A stretch of 64,000 nucleotides of DNA, from positions 1-64,000 of the forward strand of contig JADFTS010000078.1 of assembly GCA_015680905.1 (NCBI GenBank), in the 5' to 3' direction. Source of the stretch: Coptis chinensis (lineage: Eukaryota; Streptophyta; Magnoliopsida; Ranunculales; Ranunculaceae). Shown here piece by piece: positions 1-12,551 of the stretch. Under the pieces are notes generated by a model. The model was not told the origin of the DNA. It did not search any database and saw only the letters and a list, made by a program, of their open reading frames with translations. The position numbers and the translations under genes were made by a program. The stretch's first letter is position 1; each line of letters starts with the position of its first letter.

Positions 1-92
1 TCGACAACTTTCTCGAGGATTAGCATTAGGATTCCCTCCCCAAGAAATCCCATGGAACAAAGGTTCCATTAACAACAAGAATGTATTAACAT
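1..92 (-). pseudogene. LINE ORF1, N-terminal fragment at window edge
   Basis: Equivalent to 17861-17952, the first ~30 codons of the LINE ORF1 read on the minus strand. The rest of this LINE would lie left of the window. It carries small indels relative to the other two copies, so the frame is not continuous here. Confidence 0.75.
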
Positions 93-353
93 TTGATCTG
101 GAAATTCAGAGCAAAGAAGTAGTTCTTCCCCTCCTGGATTTTAATAAATAAAGTAAAAGTGTTTTTTATGGCAAGCAAGAGATAAGGTGTTGATGACCTT
201 AGATCAAGTACCAAACAAGGAACCTAATGGGTAATATCTAAATTATTTCTAATGAGAGAAAGACAGAGCTTTTCTCACTCAAGAAACATGACTTTTTTCT
301 CTCGCTATTTCAAATGATCACGAAGCATGGACGCAAGGATAATCACAAGCCAA

Positions 354-436
<83 letters not shown>

Positions 437-559
437 ATGCAGATGGACATCAATGAAATTTTGTTGACTTCTACGAGCTAGTTGCAAAGCTGAAAAAAAA
501 AAAAATTACACAACATACCCGAAGTTCTCTTTCTATTGAAGCAAACGGTCTCCAAATGC
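93..559. other. AT-rich non-coding stretch, copy A
   Basis: Sequence upstream of LINE ORF1 and downstream of the PPR pseudogene. Apart from the (TA)n tract and a short poly-A at 495-505, I see no coding signal. It may include the LINE 5' untranslated region, but the 5' boundary of the LINE cannot be placed because all copies share the same flank. Confidence 0.6.
362..434. repeat. (TA)n microsatellite, copy A
   Basis: About 73 bp of uninterrupted TA dinucleotides. The equivalent tract in copy B (18219-18242) is only about 24 bp, so the locus has changed length since the duplication or is misassembled. Confidence 0.95.
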
Positions 560-1978
560 TGAGTTTGACTTAGTCATACCCCTCGAAAGCAAAGTAAAGC
601 TTGGATCATAGTAGCAAAGGTGATGTTATCGTGCATGCATTTCCTCCCGCCTCATCTCGACAAACATCTCCCTCCATCCTTTGCAACTCCCCTACTTGGC
701 CATATGCACTCGATGACAAATGGAAAAAGGGGCATCCAAAACTACATCGAAGTTCTCCACTTGCCTCAAAACTGCTTGATATTGTATAGTTTCTCAGCTT
801 TACTATAAAAATTAACAAGAGAGCAAAAAGAGGTAACAGAATTAGGTTTTACTCCTTTGTACTTCATCATCCTAAGTAATATTCCATTTTCACAATGTCG
901 TTTACCCTCCCAAACATCTCAATAAGAATATTGAAAGTTATAGTTGTTAGAGAAAGCAAAAATCTTTTCTTCATAAAATCGATAACTTTCTCCATTTTGT
1001 CATGCATGTTTCCCATATGATCCGGATCAAGATATTAAACGCCTTTATGTCCGGACCGACTCCACGAGTTGAAACTTCTCATACCACCTCTCCATCTCCT
1101 TGATCTCCAACATTCCCATGCCCATAAGAAGGAGTTCATCAGGTAAACATCGTAGGCATTTATTGTTTTGTCATATCATCGGTAATTTCTCCATTTGTTT
1201 AAACATCTCAGCCTTTTACCATATCCATCAATCAAGGTATTATAGGTCACAATGCTACACTCGATACCTGATATGACATATCGCCGAGTAACTACCAATC
1301 GGGACAAAGCTTAATTTAAATTTAGAACGCTGAATTAACGAGGATCAATATGTGTAAATATCCCGGCTTGCAATCAAGAATCAGACTCATATCATCCACT
1401 ATACCAAAAGCCTCCCGAAAAGTGACCACTTAGACCATAAACACCGACAAGGGAAGTTGTAAACATCAATAGAAGGCTTGAGAGCCACCATTTTCATAAA
1501 GCAAAACTTGCATATCCGTGTCGCTTACATTTCTAAGCATAACAAAAGTTTTGTGTATGTTTGACATCTTGGTAATGCATCTAAATCTTGCTTTTACATA
1601 GTAGTTCAAAAATCTAAAAGAGGCAAAACAAATATGAAGAACATGAATAAAGTTAAAAGTTTGGAACGAAATGAGGCTAATATACCTTAAGAGCAGATTC
1701 CCATTGATTGTTAGTTATAGCTCCAAATAAAGCTTCTAAAAACGGGACTTGGGGCCAAAGGCTTTTAGTCGACCTTTGCAAAAGAGCTCTCCTTTCAATA
1801 CCTTGGAACAAAGCTTCAGCTTGTTATCCGTGGAAAGGGTCTTCTTGATTGCTTTTGATGCTTTCACATAAAAAAGTCTTCTTGTTTGTGTGAGGGATCT
1901 AAGAAGCTAAGGCAGGAATGTTGTCAAGGAAGATGGTGAACAAGTGAAGTTAGAACAAAGGAATAATTGGTGCTCCAT
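560..1978 (-). pseudogene. PPR protein pseudogene, copy A (At5g48730-like)
   Basis: Degraded copy of the gene at 18350-19796. The start codon lies at 1978-1976 and is followed by the same transit-peptide-like N terminus, but single-base and multi-base indels break the frame within the first 40 codons and again through the repeats. Recognisable PPR pieces persist, including the C-terminal piece near 600-780. PPR proteins bind organellar RNA and act in editing, splicing or stability. No long open frame survives, so a functional product is unlikely unless the indels are assembly errors. Confidence 0.7.
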
Positions 1979-2064
1979 TAAACTAAACTCTTTAAACTAA
2001 TATGTACGTAAGTAATAAGGATGATTCTCAAATTCAGATATATATTAGCCCTCGTGTGTTCGGA

Positions 2065-2710
2065 AAATGATACATGTGTTTTTCACTAAACGCCAATTTT
2101 AAATGGTACCAATTTGAATTGGAATGGTAAACACGTTATATTTGAAAACAACATATGTCACTAAACTAAGTGGCATACTTCGTGCGCTATATACCGTTGG
2201 AAAGAACTTGAAGTCTAGTTTCTATGTAAACAAACGGATCAAAGTTTTGATTTCTAGAAAAACGATACATGTATTTTTCTACAAAATGTCAATTTCAAAC
2301 TTCACACAAAATATGAGATAGAACGAAGTCAACACCTCATATTGAAAACTCACATATGCCTTTATACTTAGTGTCATGCATCGTGCTATATACCTTTGGA
2401 AAGATTTTGAAGTCTACTTTCTATTTCAAAATGGATCAAAATTTTGATTTGGGGAAAAAAAAAAGATACACATGTTTTTCTATAAGCCGTCAATTTTAAA
2501 CGATACTCAAATTTGAATTAGAACGGTAAACATGTTATATTTTGAAAAATAACACATGTCGCTAAACTAAGTGGCATATGTCGCGTCTGCCAGATCCATA
2601 TACCGTTGGAAAGAGTTTGAAGTCTAGTTTCTATGTAAACAAACGGATCGAAGTTTTGATTTCTAGAAAAATGATACATGTATTTTTCTACAAAATGTCA
2701 ATTCAACCTG
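2065..2710. repeat. ~200-bp tandem repeats, copy A
   Basis: Three diverged units plus a partial one. Units can be anchored on GATACATGT-like words near 2070, 2264, 2463 and 2671. Each carries CACTAAACTAAGTGGCAT-like, ACCGTTGGAAAGA-like and GATCAAAGTTTTGATTT-like segments in the same order. Spacing is close to 200 bp. No coding frame is conserved between units. Confidence 0.85.
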
Positions 2711-2774
2711 TACAAATATGAGGGTATTTATACTTTTTGTTTTGTAATTATCTATTCATCTCAAAGTTGAATTA

Positions 2775-3475
2775 CATTTTCAACACATTACCTTGAATTC
2801 ACCCCACGATCAAGGTGATTAGAAGATTTATTTTATTTTATTTTATTTGAGAGAGATAGAGAGATATTAGGGTAATATATATCGTGCACCTAACTAATAA
2901 CCATTGATGTGTTTGTTGAAGAAGTTGGTCTCCAACAATTTTCTTTTCACAAGACCGATATGTTGTTTATGTACTTTTAGGATGTCATTTCTCTTGGTGA
3001 ATCTAGTCCTATTTCTATGAAATATTTGGCTTAGTTTGGTTAGTTATTGTATATGTGATAGATCTCTTGCTCACTCAATGGTATATGCATGCCCATTTTT
3101 TTTTAGAAGGCCAACATATTTGGAATAAAGCTTTATTTTTGATCGTGTAAAGAGTCCGACTAACGTAACATACGCCAATATTTATTCATATTAGGTCGAG
3201 AGACAATTTCAACATTTTACCTTGAAATGCACGGTAAAATCAAGGTGAATGTTTTTTGGGATAACGAGAGAGAGAGAGAATGTAATCTTAGGCGTAGTCC
3301 AAACCCCTTGATGTGTTCATGAAATACTCTCCAACAATCTTTTTTCTTTGCATATGGCATTTTCAACACATTATCTTGAATTGCTTACTATAACCAAACC
3401 AAAATGATTGTAAGATTTCAATTTATTTTATTAGACGAGAGAGAGAGTAATCTTAGTAACGGACTAGATATATAT
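2775..3475. repeat. Degenerate GA-rich repeat zone, copy A
   Basis: Three imperfect repeats, starting near 2775, 3196 and 3356, share a TTTCAACACATTACCTTGAATT-like head. It is followed by ATCAAGGTGATT-like sequence, a GAGAGAGA tract and TAATCTTAGG-like or ATGTGTT words. The rest of the zone is AT-rich with no coding signal. Confidence 0.65.
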
Positions 3476-3792
3476 GACAAGATTGTGAAAAAGTAGTAGT
3501 TTAATTATTATTTATTTTATTTTTTCCAAAATCTTGAGGCTAAAAATGATAATTACAATATAGGATGAGAGAGATATCGTTGAACATTAGATGTAGGAAA
3601 AGAAAAGAAAAAAGTTTAGCTTGATAATCAGTATGAATGCTTGAATATTAATGATAGATCCTGTTATTTCCATTAGATATACCCTTAACACTTTTGAACT
3701 GAAAATGAAGCAAATGTACACAGCCCATAAATACTATTTTGTATTGAAGCAAATATACTTGAATTAACTAACTTTGCATTTTTTCGTTTCAG

Positions 3793-3990
3793 AGATGACA
3801 CAACTTATCTAAAAAGTTGGACAAAATTGATGTGTGTGCAATATACCTATTGGTCCAGTGTGGGGATTTCAATTCCCCACCAGATATTGCCCCAATAGAA
3901 CTCATTACCGAGAAGATGGTTGCTCGGAATATGCAGAAGATGTGGAATGATCATTATGGTATTGGTGCACTAAAAAGTCTGAAGCTATCT
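3793..3990 (+). pseudogene. Plus-strand terminal exon, copy A (frame disturbed)
   Basis: Equivalent of the open exon at 21612-21794. It is preceded by a pyrimidine-rich acceptor ending TTTCAG, but extra bases near 3812, 3830, 3855 and 3875 break the reading frame that is open in copy B. The product is not recognised. Confidence 0.45.
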
Positions 3991-4429
3991 CATGATATAC
4001 CATTTGTTAGCCTCTTTCTCTCTCTACAAAGCTACTATTACTTATGTATTCTTGTGTATAGATGCCAAAATAGTTTATATTATATCATTATTTTATTTTT
4101 CTATTGTACTTTTATTTGATGTCTTTTCTTCTTCTTTTTCTTCTTCATCTTCTTTCTTCCTTTTTGATTTTTGGTACGCCATTAGAAAGCCTTAAAACAC
4201 ATAAGCCTGTTAGGGCCAAGGTTGGTCTTATAGTTTTTTGGGGTGAATTACCCTGATCCAACGAGACAGCTGTAATATTGTTTAGATGTGTCTAAATAGT
4301 AAGTATTGTTAGTTGCACCTCGAGGATGCTTTCATACCCCAAATCCCCTGTAGGAAGTCGTTTTTGTACGTTCTTCCGACCAAGGGGCTTTGAAGCCTAT
4401 GATTGTCTACAAGGCCACGCTGATGATCG

Positions 4430-7400
4430 AATGGGTAAACAGGATGAGGATCTGCCACCTTTGGATAAATGGAGGTGTGACAAGCACTGATGGTCTCAGT
4501 GCTTCATCATCAGTTGACCAGCATCTTTCAATGCCAGAACCCTCATCAACTACATGATCATTCACAAACCTATCAGTCCCAGCATCAATAGTACAGGAAC
4601 CCGCAGTATTAACCTCAACTGTTATCTCAGTGACAGCAGGTGCAGAACAGCTTGAATATGCATTTGACATCTGCTGCTCTTTCAAAGACTCAGCCTTGTG
4701 AGTTCCATCAAATCTCTTCACAGCAATTTCTACAACTTGAACATTAACATTGCTGGCATCAAGTACCTTAGTTGGCTTCTCGACATTAGTACAGCTACCA
4801 ACCCTAATATGTTTGCTTGGGACATCTCTCCACTGAGAAGTATGACAGCCATTTTGCACAGGGATTTTCCTGTTCAAGTTCTCAGATTGATTTAACGCAT
4901 TTGATTTGTCCTCGCGGTACCAAACTACCATTGTCAAATATTGAAGGAACAGTCTTTGAGGCTTTAACCGCAGAGGAGCACTTTCCAGGGAAGAATGAGC
5001 TTGGTTCTCTCTGACCGCATACATCATGCTCGCCAGATATCACAATGTTGTTCTCGGTTCTTCCAAGGCTGAAATATCAATAGAACAATGTGAAGGGTGC
5101 AAATACTGAGTCACTTGGACTACAAAAAATAGCAACACAGACTACAGAGTGATGGGGAGCGGTTTCAAGAACTTGAGATAAGATATCAAAACACAATATC
5201 GATCCAGTACATCACTTAAATGCTTTTTTTTTCTTAAAACATTTTTATATATTTTTTCGATTAATGAAAATTATTTTCCTGAACACGTTGCCTTGCTAAG
5301 GATGAACAAGGTGGGGTGGTAATGACAAGTAGTGTGTCTTAGTGTCCATGCAGAATCCTACAAACCCTAATCTTGGATGTGTTGTAGTTCTTTCTATAAT
5401 GAATGAAAAAATTATATTCTTTCGATAAAAACAAAAAGTCAAAACCAATAAAATCAATATAAGACATAAACACCCTTCATGATCTAATAAGATACTTAAC
5501 TCTGTTACGCTTGTCTATTAATGTATTTCTTGTGCATAAATTATCAAGGGGCTTCATGGCATATACAACAATAAGATCAGCCAAACAGTTCAATCAAGAC
5601 AACTATAAACAGTGAGTGGTGCGCAACTTCGCATAGTTGTCCTTTTAAAAATTTGAGTGGTGCAGTGGCAGTGGCAGTGAAAGGCTTGATAATTGTTTCT
5701 TGCTTGTTAAGGAACTTCAAAAAGTCAGTATGTTTGCCCTTATTGAGCTTTTTCTGCTTCCACTTTTTTTTTAGAATTAATATTCTAAGAGAAAGGATAC
5801 ACAGAGAGGAGGATGGACTCGCATCAGGATGCTCTAATACATCCTACCTAACTGTGTTGGCACCTATAGGCCTATTATAAGGTGCTGACCTACATGAGAG
5901 GACGAGAGGTGAACCAGAGGCTCGACACAAAAAAGACCAAAAAGACAAAACGCCGCCAGAAGCCCCAAGGCTAGAGCACCAATAAAAACTTCTGAAAACA
6001 AATAGTATACACTTAAAAGAGATGAATACCACAAAGCATTTCACTTCCACACAGGTACTAACTTGTTTCTTTCCTGAAAATATATCAAAAAAGAATTCCA
6101 GACGTAATATATCAACCTTGATCATATTAAAAACATTTAAGTCCTAAGTTTCTGTCAAAATTACAGTTCCAGAATTTCATGAGAATTTGGCATTTTGTTT
6201 TATTTATCATATTGCATACTGTGAAATATATTATCTCAATCGACTTGAATTTCCAAATATATTCTGGATGAGACTTTATTGACGTTATTGAATATTTCTG
6301 AAAACTAACCTTGCCAAAGACTGTTTATCAGTAAGAGGTTCATGAGAAAGTGGATATGCAACGCCAGGTTCTACCGAAATTCCACAGAGGGAGTGAAATT
6401 GCACCAGTTTTTGTACCTGCATTGAGAGATCAGCCAAACAGTTACAGTAATGAAGGAGATTGTTCCCATTATAATACAAAGTTGACAGCCAGGTACTGTA
6501 CAGTAACTGTGTTACCTGTCACACCTCCCAACTTCTCATAATTACCATCCACGTAATGATTAGAGCATGTCTGCAGCGGCTTAACAGCCATCTCTAGAGC
6601 ACCATTGTTAATGTTATTGTAGGGTCCCTCCTCTGGTTCTTCAGCTGCTAAAGAACCTAAAGTAGTGCCCCTTTGCTGCAATTCTGTTGAGAGAGAGTAT
6701 AGTCTCCCTTGCTGTTGCTCCATTTCAGCTGAAGTGATTGATGCTTCTGCTTAGACGGATCTAATGCATACCTCAAGGCAAGCAACCTTAAATTCTCATC
6801 CAGGAAATGAGGGCTTATATCAACACTCTCATTGTTGGACAACATATGTGTCAAACTTGGTCTACCGACTGAGTTTGTTGAAGTGAAGCCCGTCGATGCT
6901 TCTGACAAAGGCAAACCTGGTGCAGCAGTTAAAGTTGAAGAATTGAAGGATCTTAGAAGACCGTGATCAAAATGATTGTTGTTTTGAAGGAAAGAGGTTT
7001 TTCCATGTGAGCGTCTGAGATCAGATGCATCATGCAGAATCGCCGCTGAGTGACACCAATAAGAAGATTGCTTTCCTTTCACAGTTGAAGCACTAGATAG
7101 ACGGCTATCACTTGTGAATCCAACACTTGGACTAGGACCAGCCATCTGGTTATTATTAAAGAGGGAATTGCCTCTCTCTGTGCCATAGTAGCAATTATCA
7201 GCGGTGTCCTGAACCCTTTTACATCTCTCCGCGTGATTGAAATGACCCAGTATAATGTTGTTAAGTTGTTTTTCCTCTGTTCCATCTTTTCTGTTACTAC
7301 AATATTCGAGGGGCGATGGTACCACTATATACACCATGTGGCCCTAAACATAAAAGTCTCACTATAATTGATCCTATTCTTACTAGTCTGAGACAGCACA

Positions 7401-8165
7401 TCCCTTTCAGGTAGGGGTACTAAATTATGGAAGATATGTATGTGATCTCTTAACCATGTCACCCTTCAATTTTTCTACTTTTGCCGAATCTCGAGGGGCA
7501 AGATGCCGAACGTTGGACTTGCTTTGGATCCCTCTATGAGAAATTGACGTGTTTGAAGGAAGAAGACCCCCAAGATTTTGCCTCGACTCCTCCTTTAACA
7601 TGGGACTTCCCACTGCACAAAAGGAAAAAATACAAAATAATCAGGGAAATTTTGTAGAAACAACTTATGAAATAATCAAATCAGAATGTCAACAACTGAA
7701 ATTCTTCTTCAAGTATTCACCATTATGAAAAACGGGGTCCTGTAGTAATGGCTTTGGGCTGTTGCTGTACATAACAAATGGCTGTGGCTGCAAAGTTGAT
7801 ACAACTGAACCTTCCACATTATAACTTTGCTGACAAGGTTGCCCAAGTCTCAATTCAATGTTTGATGAAGTATTATCTCTTTCGACAATAAATGCGTCCC
7901 TTGGACCCTTACCTCGGTTGACATCAGAACTTGTACCAAGAAATCTGAAGTTCCCCAAACTCTGGTTGGCAATTAATGGATCGCCACTTTTGCTGAGAAC
8001 GCCAATGTACTCCGATATGGATTGATATCCACTGTCTTCTCGCCCTTTCTCTAAAAGGGAACTTGACAGCACTAAACCACTGGATATTTGACCTTCTTTC
8101 ACCATGTACATTGTCTGGTTATCTGCTGGAGCGGGCAAGAAAACTTGTGCAGCTCCAGCCAACAT
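4430..8165 (-). pseudogene. Gene X internal exons, copy A (large nuclear-type protein)
   Basis: Minus-strand exons matching copy B (22240-25986). Pieces are: a 158-codon segment at 8165-7689 with an EAR-like IELRLGQP; a second segment split over 7613-7425 and 7337-6657 by indels near 7320 and 7410; a short exon near 6430-6310; and a segment at 5050-4440 ending in GSGIERCWSTDDEAL. Splice-like GT and AG borders separate them. From memory the segments resemble the N-terminal half of large plant proteins whose C terminus carries PHD fingers; I cannot verify this. No first exon with promoter and no PHD-like Cys/His part is present, so this is an internal fragment. Confidence 0.5.
5060..6270. other. 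Intronic/intergenic stretch inside gene X, copy A
   Basis: AT-rich sequence between two gene X exon blocks. The only open frames are short and not conserved as protein between copies A and B. The equivalent region in copy B is 22880-24110. It is most likely a large intron. A low-complexity T tract lies at 5764-5772. Confidence 0.5.
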
Positions 8166-8296
8166 TTTGAGAGGAATCTATTGGTGTTTTTGTCCTTGAA
8201 ATCTTTACCCTGCAACTCGGTTTGCCATTCCTTTTCCCTTCTCACTGCTTCCTCCTCTTTTGTTTCGCCTAGGATAGAGAGAGAGAAAGAGCTTAC

Positions 8297-8330
8297 AGAA
8301 TCACCAAGAGGCTCTCCTCTTTCTGTAGAA

Positions 8331-8361
<31 letters not shown>

Positions 8362-10574
8362 GTTGAGGCTGTGTACAGATGATGCTACGAAATGCTCCAC
8401 GACCAGATTCTATCTCAGACTCTAATACATACTGAGGAAGCTGAGTGGTTTTGCCACATCCAGTCTCTCCAGAGATCACAATGACCTGTCATATAAAAAA
8501 AAATAACAATTGGTAACACCAATAGAAAATTCACAAACCGGATATAACGTGCAAAAAACAGCCTGTTGGAAATATGTCCAAATTTTACCTAACTGGTTTG
8601 GAAATATCAATAGCTTCCACTTCCATGAGCATATGTGAAAAAGACAAATAGTAGACAGATGAGAGAATCTGTCGATGCTTATCCAATTTGCAGAATACTT
8701 AAAGGTTAAATCTGAGCTTTACTCTTTTTTTTATTATTAAATTATTAATGCAATACCAACACACGAAAAAATTTGTGACATGTTCCCGGAGCTGTGGGGG
8801 ATGTGAGATGGAAAAAATTTTACCTTTGCAAATTACCAAAAAGGTTTTGTTACAAATACATTAACACAAAAGATAATAGCAATAAAAGTTTATAACAAAA
8901 TAGTTTTTACATTTGCAAGCCAAAATGTTGTTTTATAAATAGTTCCAGGATCACATTTGCATTTACAAGATTTAACAATATTACAGGCACAGCTTTCCAA
9001 ACTGAAGCTTACTATGAAAAAGACTGTCTTATATACATACATAAACTGGATCCAAGTTTATCATAAGTTGGAACCATACAGAAGGAACCATAAATGAGCT
9101 CAAGCCAGAAAGTAACTTTCTTAAAAGCTACAGCTCAAGTGACAAATCCCAGTCAAACTCTTAATCCATTAATGTCGCAATGAGTCATTACAAGGAGAAA
9201 AAAAAAAGTCAAAGTATGAGGTGGTTGTTTATTGTTGATGTATTTCGTTCTTTCCCAACTTATTTTCGTAAGCACAGTACAAAATGAAGGAAGAATCTCC
9301 AGAAAACGAAACGAAAAAACACAACAAAAGGGAAAATCCCTAACTCAAGAGGGGCTTTTGTGTCTAATTACCTGTACCCCTTGATAATATGGAGTACTCT
9401 AGCCTTTAATATTTTAACAGCATATGCTCCAGCACCACTAGAAAAACGATCTAAATCGTTTATGCACATGACTACGCCATGTACACAACTTGGAATTATC
9501 AACCAAACAATACTCATCATACTCGACTGAAATCTTCTAGGAAGGGCATCAGCACGAAAGTAAAACCTGATTTCGAGCAATAGCTGAGAGTAGCCTATCC
9601 TTCTCTGAGTATGCAGGACGTGATTTCCTAAAGTCCAGCATCCTATTTCCCTCGGGCGATTCCTGGGAATTAAAAAAATTATCAAATTTAGCGCTATATA
9701 AAATCAATAACCCAGAAGAAAAACCCTAAATAATTTCAATATGTATTCTTTTAAGTAATCTCCACACCAAACTACAAGAAAATCCATGCAACTTAATGGC
9801 ATTATGTGTGAGGACCAACAATATGTGTTCTTTTAAGTGCCCAACCCTTTTTTCCATTCATCAGAAAAGCAGGGCCATTTATAGAGGAAGAATAAAGAAT
9901 GTTAAACTGACGCGAAATATACAAATAGCTCGTATATCATCAAACCTGAACTCTGAACATTTGTTTGTAAAGACAAATGATCACATTATGACATTTACAA
10001 GAGATCCCCACAGAAGGATCAATCATCAAAGTATACAATTTCTTTCAATATAAACTCCCCCAACAAATAGCGTGTGGGCAGATAGAAGTGTTACTGTGAT
10101 GAAATGTTTACCACCAACCAAATTGTAGTCATAATAATTAAAGATGGGCATCCAACTCAAAACCAATTGGTGATGAGTGAAGCGGCCCCATGATTTATAT
10201 ATTGATTGGCTAGGCTTTAGACTCCCAATGTGGGATTAATTTCAACAATAATTGCACAGCGTACTGCATCAGCAACAGAGAAAGTAATTATTACCTGCCA
10301 TGATCTCTGGAAATTAGCGATTCGAGAACTTTGACGTTGAAGAACCTTTTCCATGACCGACCTGTCAAGAAATGAGTCTGGATTCTCGCCTGGGTTTAAA
10401 TCTTCAATCTGATCAACAACCCTAGGATCACCTGAATTGTCATTGATTTTTCCAGAACTTAATTGCATTCTATCAAGGTGTTCCTGAAGGAGACCTTCAA
10501 CTGTCCTTTGCAAGCTAAGAGGGAGAACCACCTGTGCAAATAGAGCTTTGTAATTTAATCAACCTTACAGCTAC

Positions 10575-10608
<34 letters not shown>

Positions 10609-11226
10609 ATTACCTCTCTTTGAGGCCGCTTATCATCAAGATCGGGTCTGTAGTTAGGAAGAGGGACCTTGCTTGCAACCACAACTTTTCCATAAAGCTC
10701 ACTTAAACATAAACAGCACATCAGAACTCAATTTCAAAAACACTACCAAATAAGAAAAAGTGCCACAAATCATTTCCCTAACCTGTAAAGTCCCATCCTT
10801 TTAACAAGATTAGAAATCTGCTCATAATCCCTTCTATCTCTTTTATATCTACTAATTATCTCTTGGTCTTGTTCGCTACTTGATAGCAAACTAAGTTTCC
10901 ATTTCCATTCATCAATGTTAGCCACGGAGGACGACCCCTGACGCCAAAATCATAATTCTAGTATCAGAAACGCCTACACTTTAATAATTTCATAACAAAA
11001 TACTACTTGCAGACCATAAGTTCCGCTACACTATAAGTCACATTCTCACATTGTAACACAACACTAAAGTTCTCATAGCTCAAATTAAACTAATTGTACT
11101 AAATAGCAATAAAATTCAGGTACTACAATATAAGTATATAGTGAAAAAAGAAAAAACCTTTTGGTTATCGAAATCACATTCATACTCATCATCAGAAAAC
11201 TGCTCAACAAAAACTTCTTCTACTCA
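8297..11226 (-). CDS. DExH-box RNA helicase, first six exons, copy A (3'-truncated)
   Basis: Six exons with consensus splice borders on the minus strand: about 11226-11159, 10937-10783, 10701-10614, 10531-10295, 9662-9567 and 8485-8297. They encode an acidic N terminus ([13 protein letters not shown]), [31 protein letters not shown], then [16 protein letters not shown] and ATPase motif [14 protein letters not shown] with motif Ia [12 protein letters not shown] (R to Q in this copy), ending GEPLGDS at a GTAAGC donor. The order and spacing fit plant DExH3/DExH5-type helicases of about 1,100-1,200 residues. Motifs II (DEIH) to VI and all later exons are absent. Directly downstream is gene X, not helicase. 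An in-frame stop before exon 1 means the true start is not resolved. Without motif II it cannot be an active helicase. Confidence 0.82.
8500..9560. other. Large helicase intron, copy A
   Basis: AT-rich intron between helicase exons 5 and 6 (9566-8486); the copy B equivalent is 27372-26292. No coding signal or obvious transposon ends were seen. It is close to identical in the two copies. Confidence 0.6.
10578..10606. repeat. (GA)n microsatellite, copy A
   Basis: Uninterrupted GA repeat inside the intron between helicase exons 3 and 4, a few bases from the exon 3 donor. Equivalent to 28384-28412, with nearly the same length. Confidence 0.9.
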
Positions 11227-11504
11227 ACCAAATTGTACTCCTTGTTCTGATATTTCAGGTATGAAATTTTCAAGTATGAAGTAAAGAAGGTGAAATGAGA
11301 GTGAGATTTGAGAGGTTCGAAATACATTTTTTGAATTTGAGAACAAGTGTTAATCCGGAATGAGTCCCGATCAATCTCTCCTGCTTTCATGCGCGTGAGG
11401 GCATAATCGTCCACTGGAAGACAGATCTCACACCAATCTCTAGACACGTGGCTGTTGTTGAATAATAAATAAAAAGGAAAAAAAAAAAAAAACGTTTCTT
11501 TTTT

Positions 11505-11935
11505 TATCACTAGTATCCGTGCCGTGCGGCATAGATACGCCGCTTCGCCGGACGCCGGACGCGATCCACCCTCAGACGGCACAAATACGGCTTTGCATTA
11601 TCGACGCAAGCATCCGCTTCCCCCAGACGGGCATGCATACGCTGCAAAACCCAGCCCAAGTCCACCAACTTAAAAAGCCCAAAAGGTGTAAAAAGGCCTA
11701 ACATAAAAGGCCCATCCCAAATAGTTATAGTGTCCATTCACAAAGTGTAAAGGGCCCAATGTTAAAAGCCCAGCCCATGTAGCCTTTGTTGACCAAATGG
11801 TTATGGAGTGACTTAACAAAGTTGCACACACCCTATCATCTTTTAGATTCTCCATGTCATAAAATTAATCCAAAGGTTAGGGAGAGGTGTGGTTGGTCCG
11901 ACACCACCCTATTTTGTTATATAGATAAAAGGGGC
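11505..11935 (-). promoter_or_regulatory. Helicase upstream block with GGCCCA/AGCCCA boxes, copy A
   Basis: Upstream of the helicase exons. Between about 11650 and 11775 it holds several site-II-like elements (TGGGCC or TGGGCT on the minus strand), near 11652, 11672, 11708, 11752, 11767 and 11772. Such boxes are typical of plant promoters of translation and RNA-metabolism genes. The left part (11515-11650) is GC-rich and begins CTAGTATCCGTGCCG, which could instead be the end of a short transposable element reaching the TTGTTATATAGAT word near 11920. I cannot decide between promoter and TE. Confidence 0.4.
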
Positions 11936-12028
11936 TGAATGATTTTCTTTTGCCAATTTATAATCTACAATAACATTTAGTTAATGATAACAGTTATAAT
12001 ATGGAATTAACAATACCGTTTAATCAAG

Positions 12029-12551
12029 ATGAGACTAAATTTCGCAAGTAATATATTATTAAAGGAGAACAAGATTAGTCGAAGACAAAACACTCAGTGT
12101 GAGCGAGTCGTAGATCAAGAAAACATGGAGTCGAGGGAAGCCACTAGGGACGACACTCCAAGTGACGTCCAAACATTTCTTTTGTTCAGACGTGTGTTCA
12201 CAAGTCGCCCGGGCTATTTATCAACTGATAGCGAGATGGATAATTCCTCACCTCCTCTATCAACTAATAGTCACGCTGTGAGTTCAATTCTTTCTGTTTG
12301 TAGTGCATAGATCAGTAACTGAGGATTGTTGAATAATCCAGCCTTTTCTTGTGCTTCCTAGTGAAGTTATCCCCCGACTAACCTGTGTACTGTTACAGTG
12401 TTACAAGGAGACCATGTCAGAAAGCAGCAAAATGTGTTGTCGTAGTAAACATCAAATTAACCCAATTCACACCGACTCAAGTGGAAACTATGTAGGAGGA
12501 AAAACAATGGTTGAGATGACTATGTCGGATACTTTCCACAACCGACACTGA
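12029..12551 (+). CDS. Possible small plus-strand gene, copy A
   Basis: Two neighbouring open frames. The first is 93 codons (12029-12310), with a Ser/Thr-rich second half ending SSILSVCSA. The second runs 12351-12551 and contains CCRSKHQINPIH and GGKTMVEMTMSDTF. They could be exons of one gene divergent from the helicase. The first frame is preserved in copy B with a single residue change (Ala to Ser), which fits recent duplication as well as selection. No family is recognised. Confidence 0.3.

Noticed and set aside
305-487. Open frame with a long Ile-Tyr repeat
   Set aside because: It is the translation of the (TA)n microsatellite.
9796-10053. 85-codon plus-strand frame conserved in both copies
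   Set aside because: It lies in a helicase intron, and its conservation only reflects the recent duplication.
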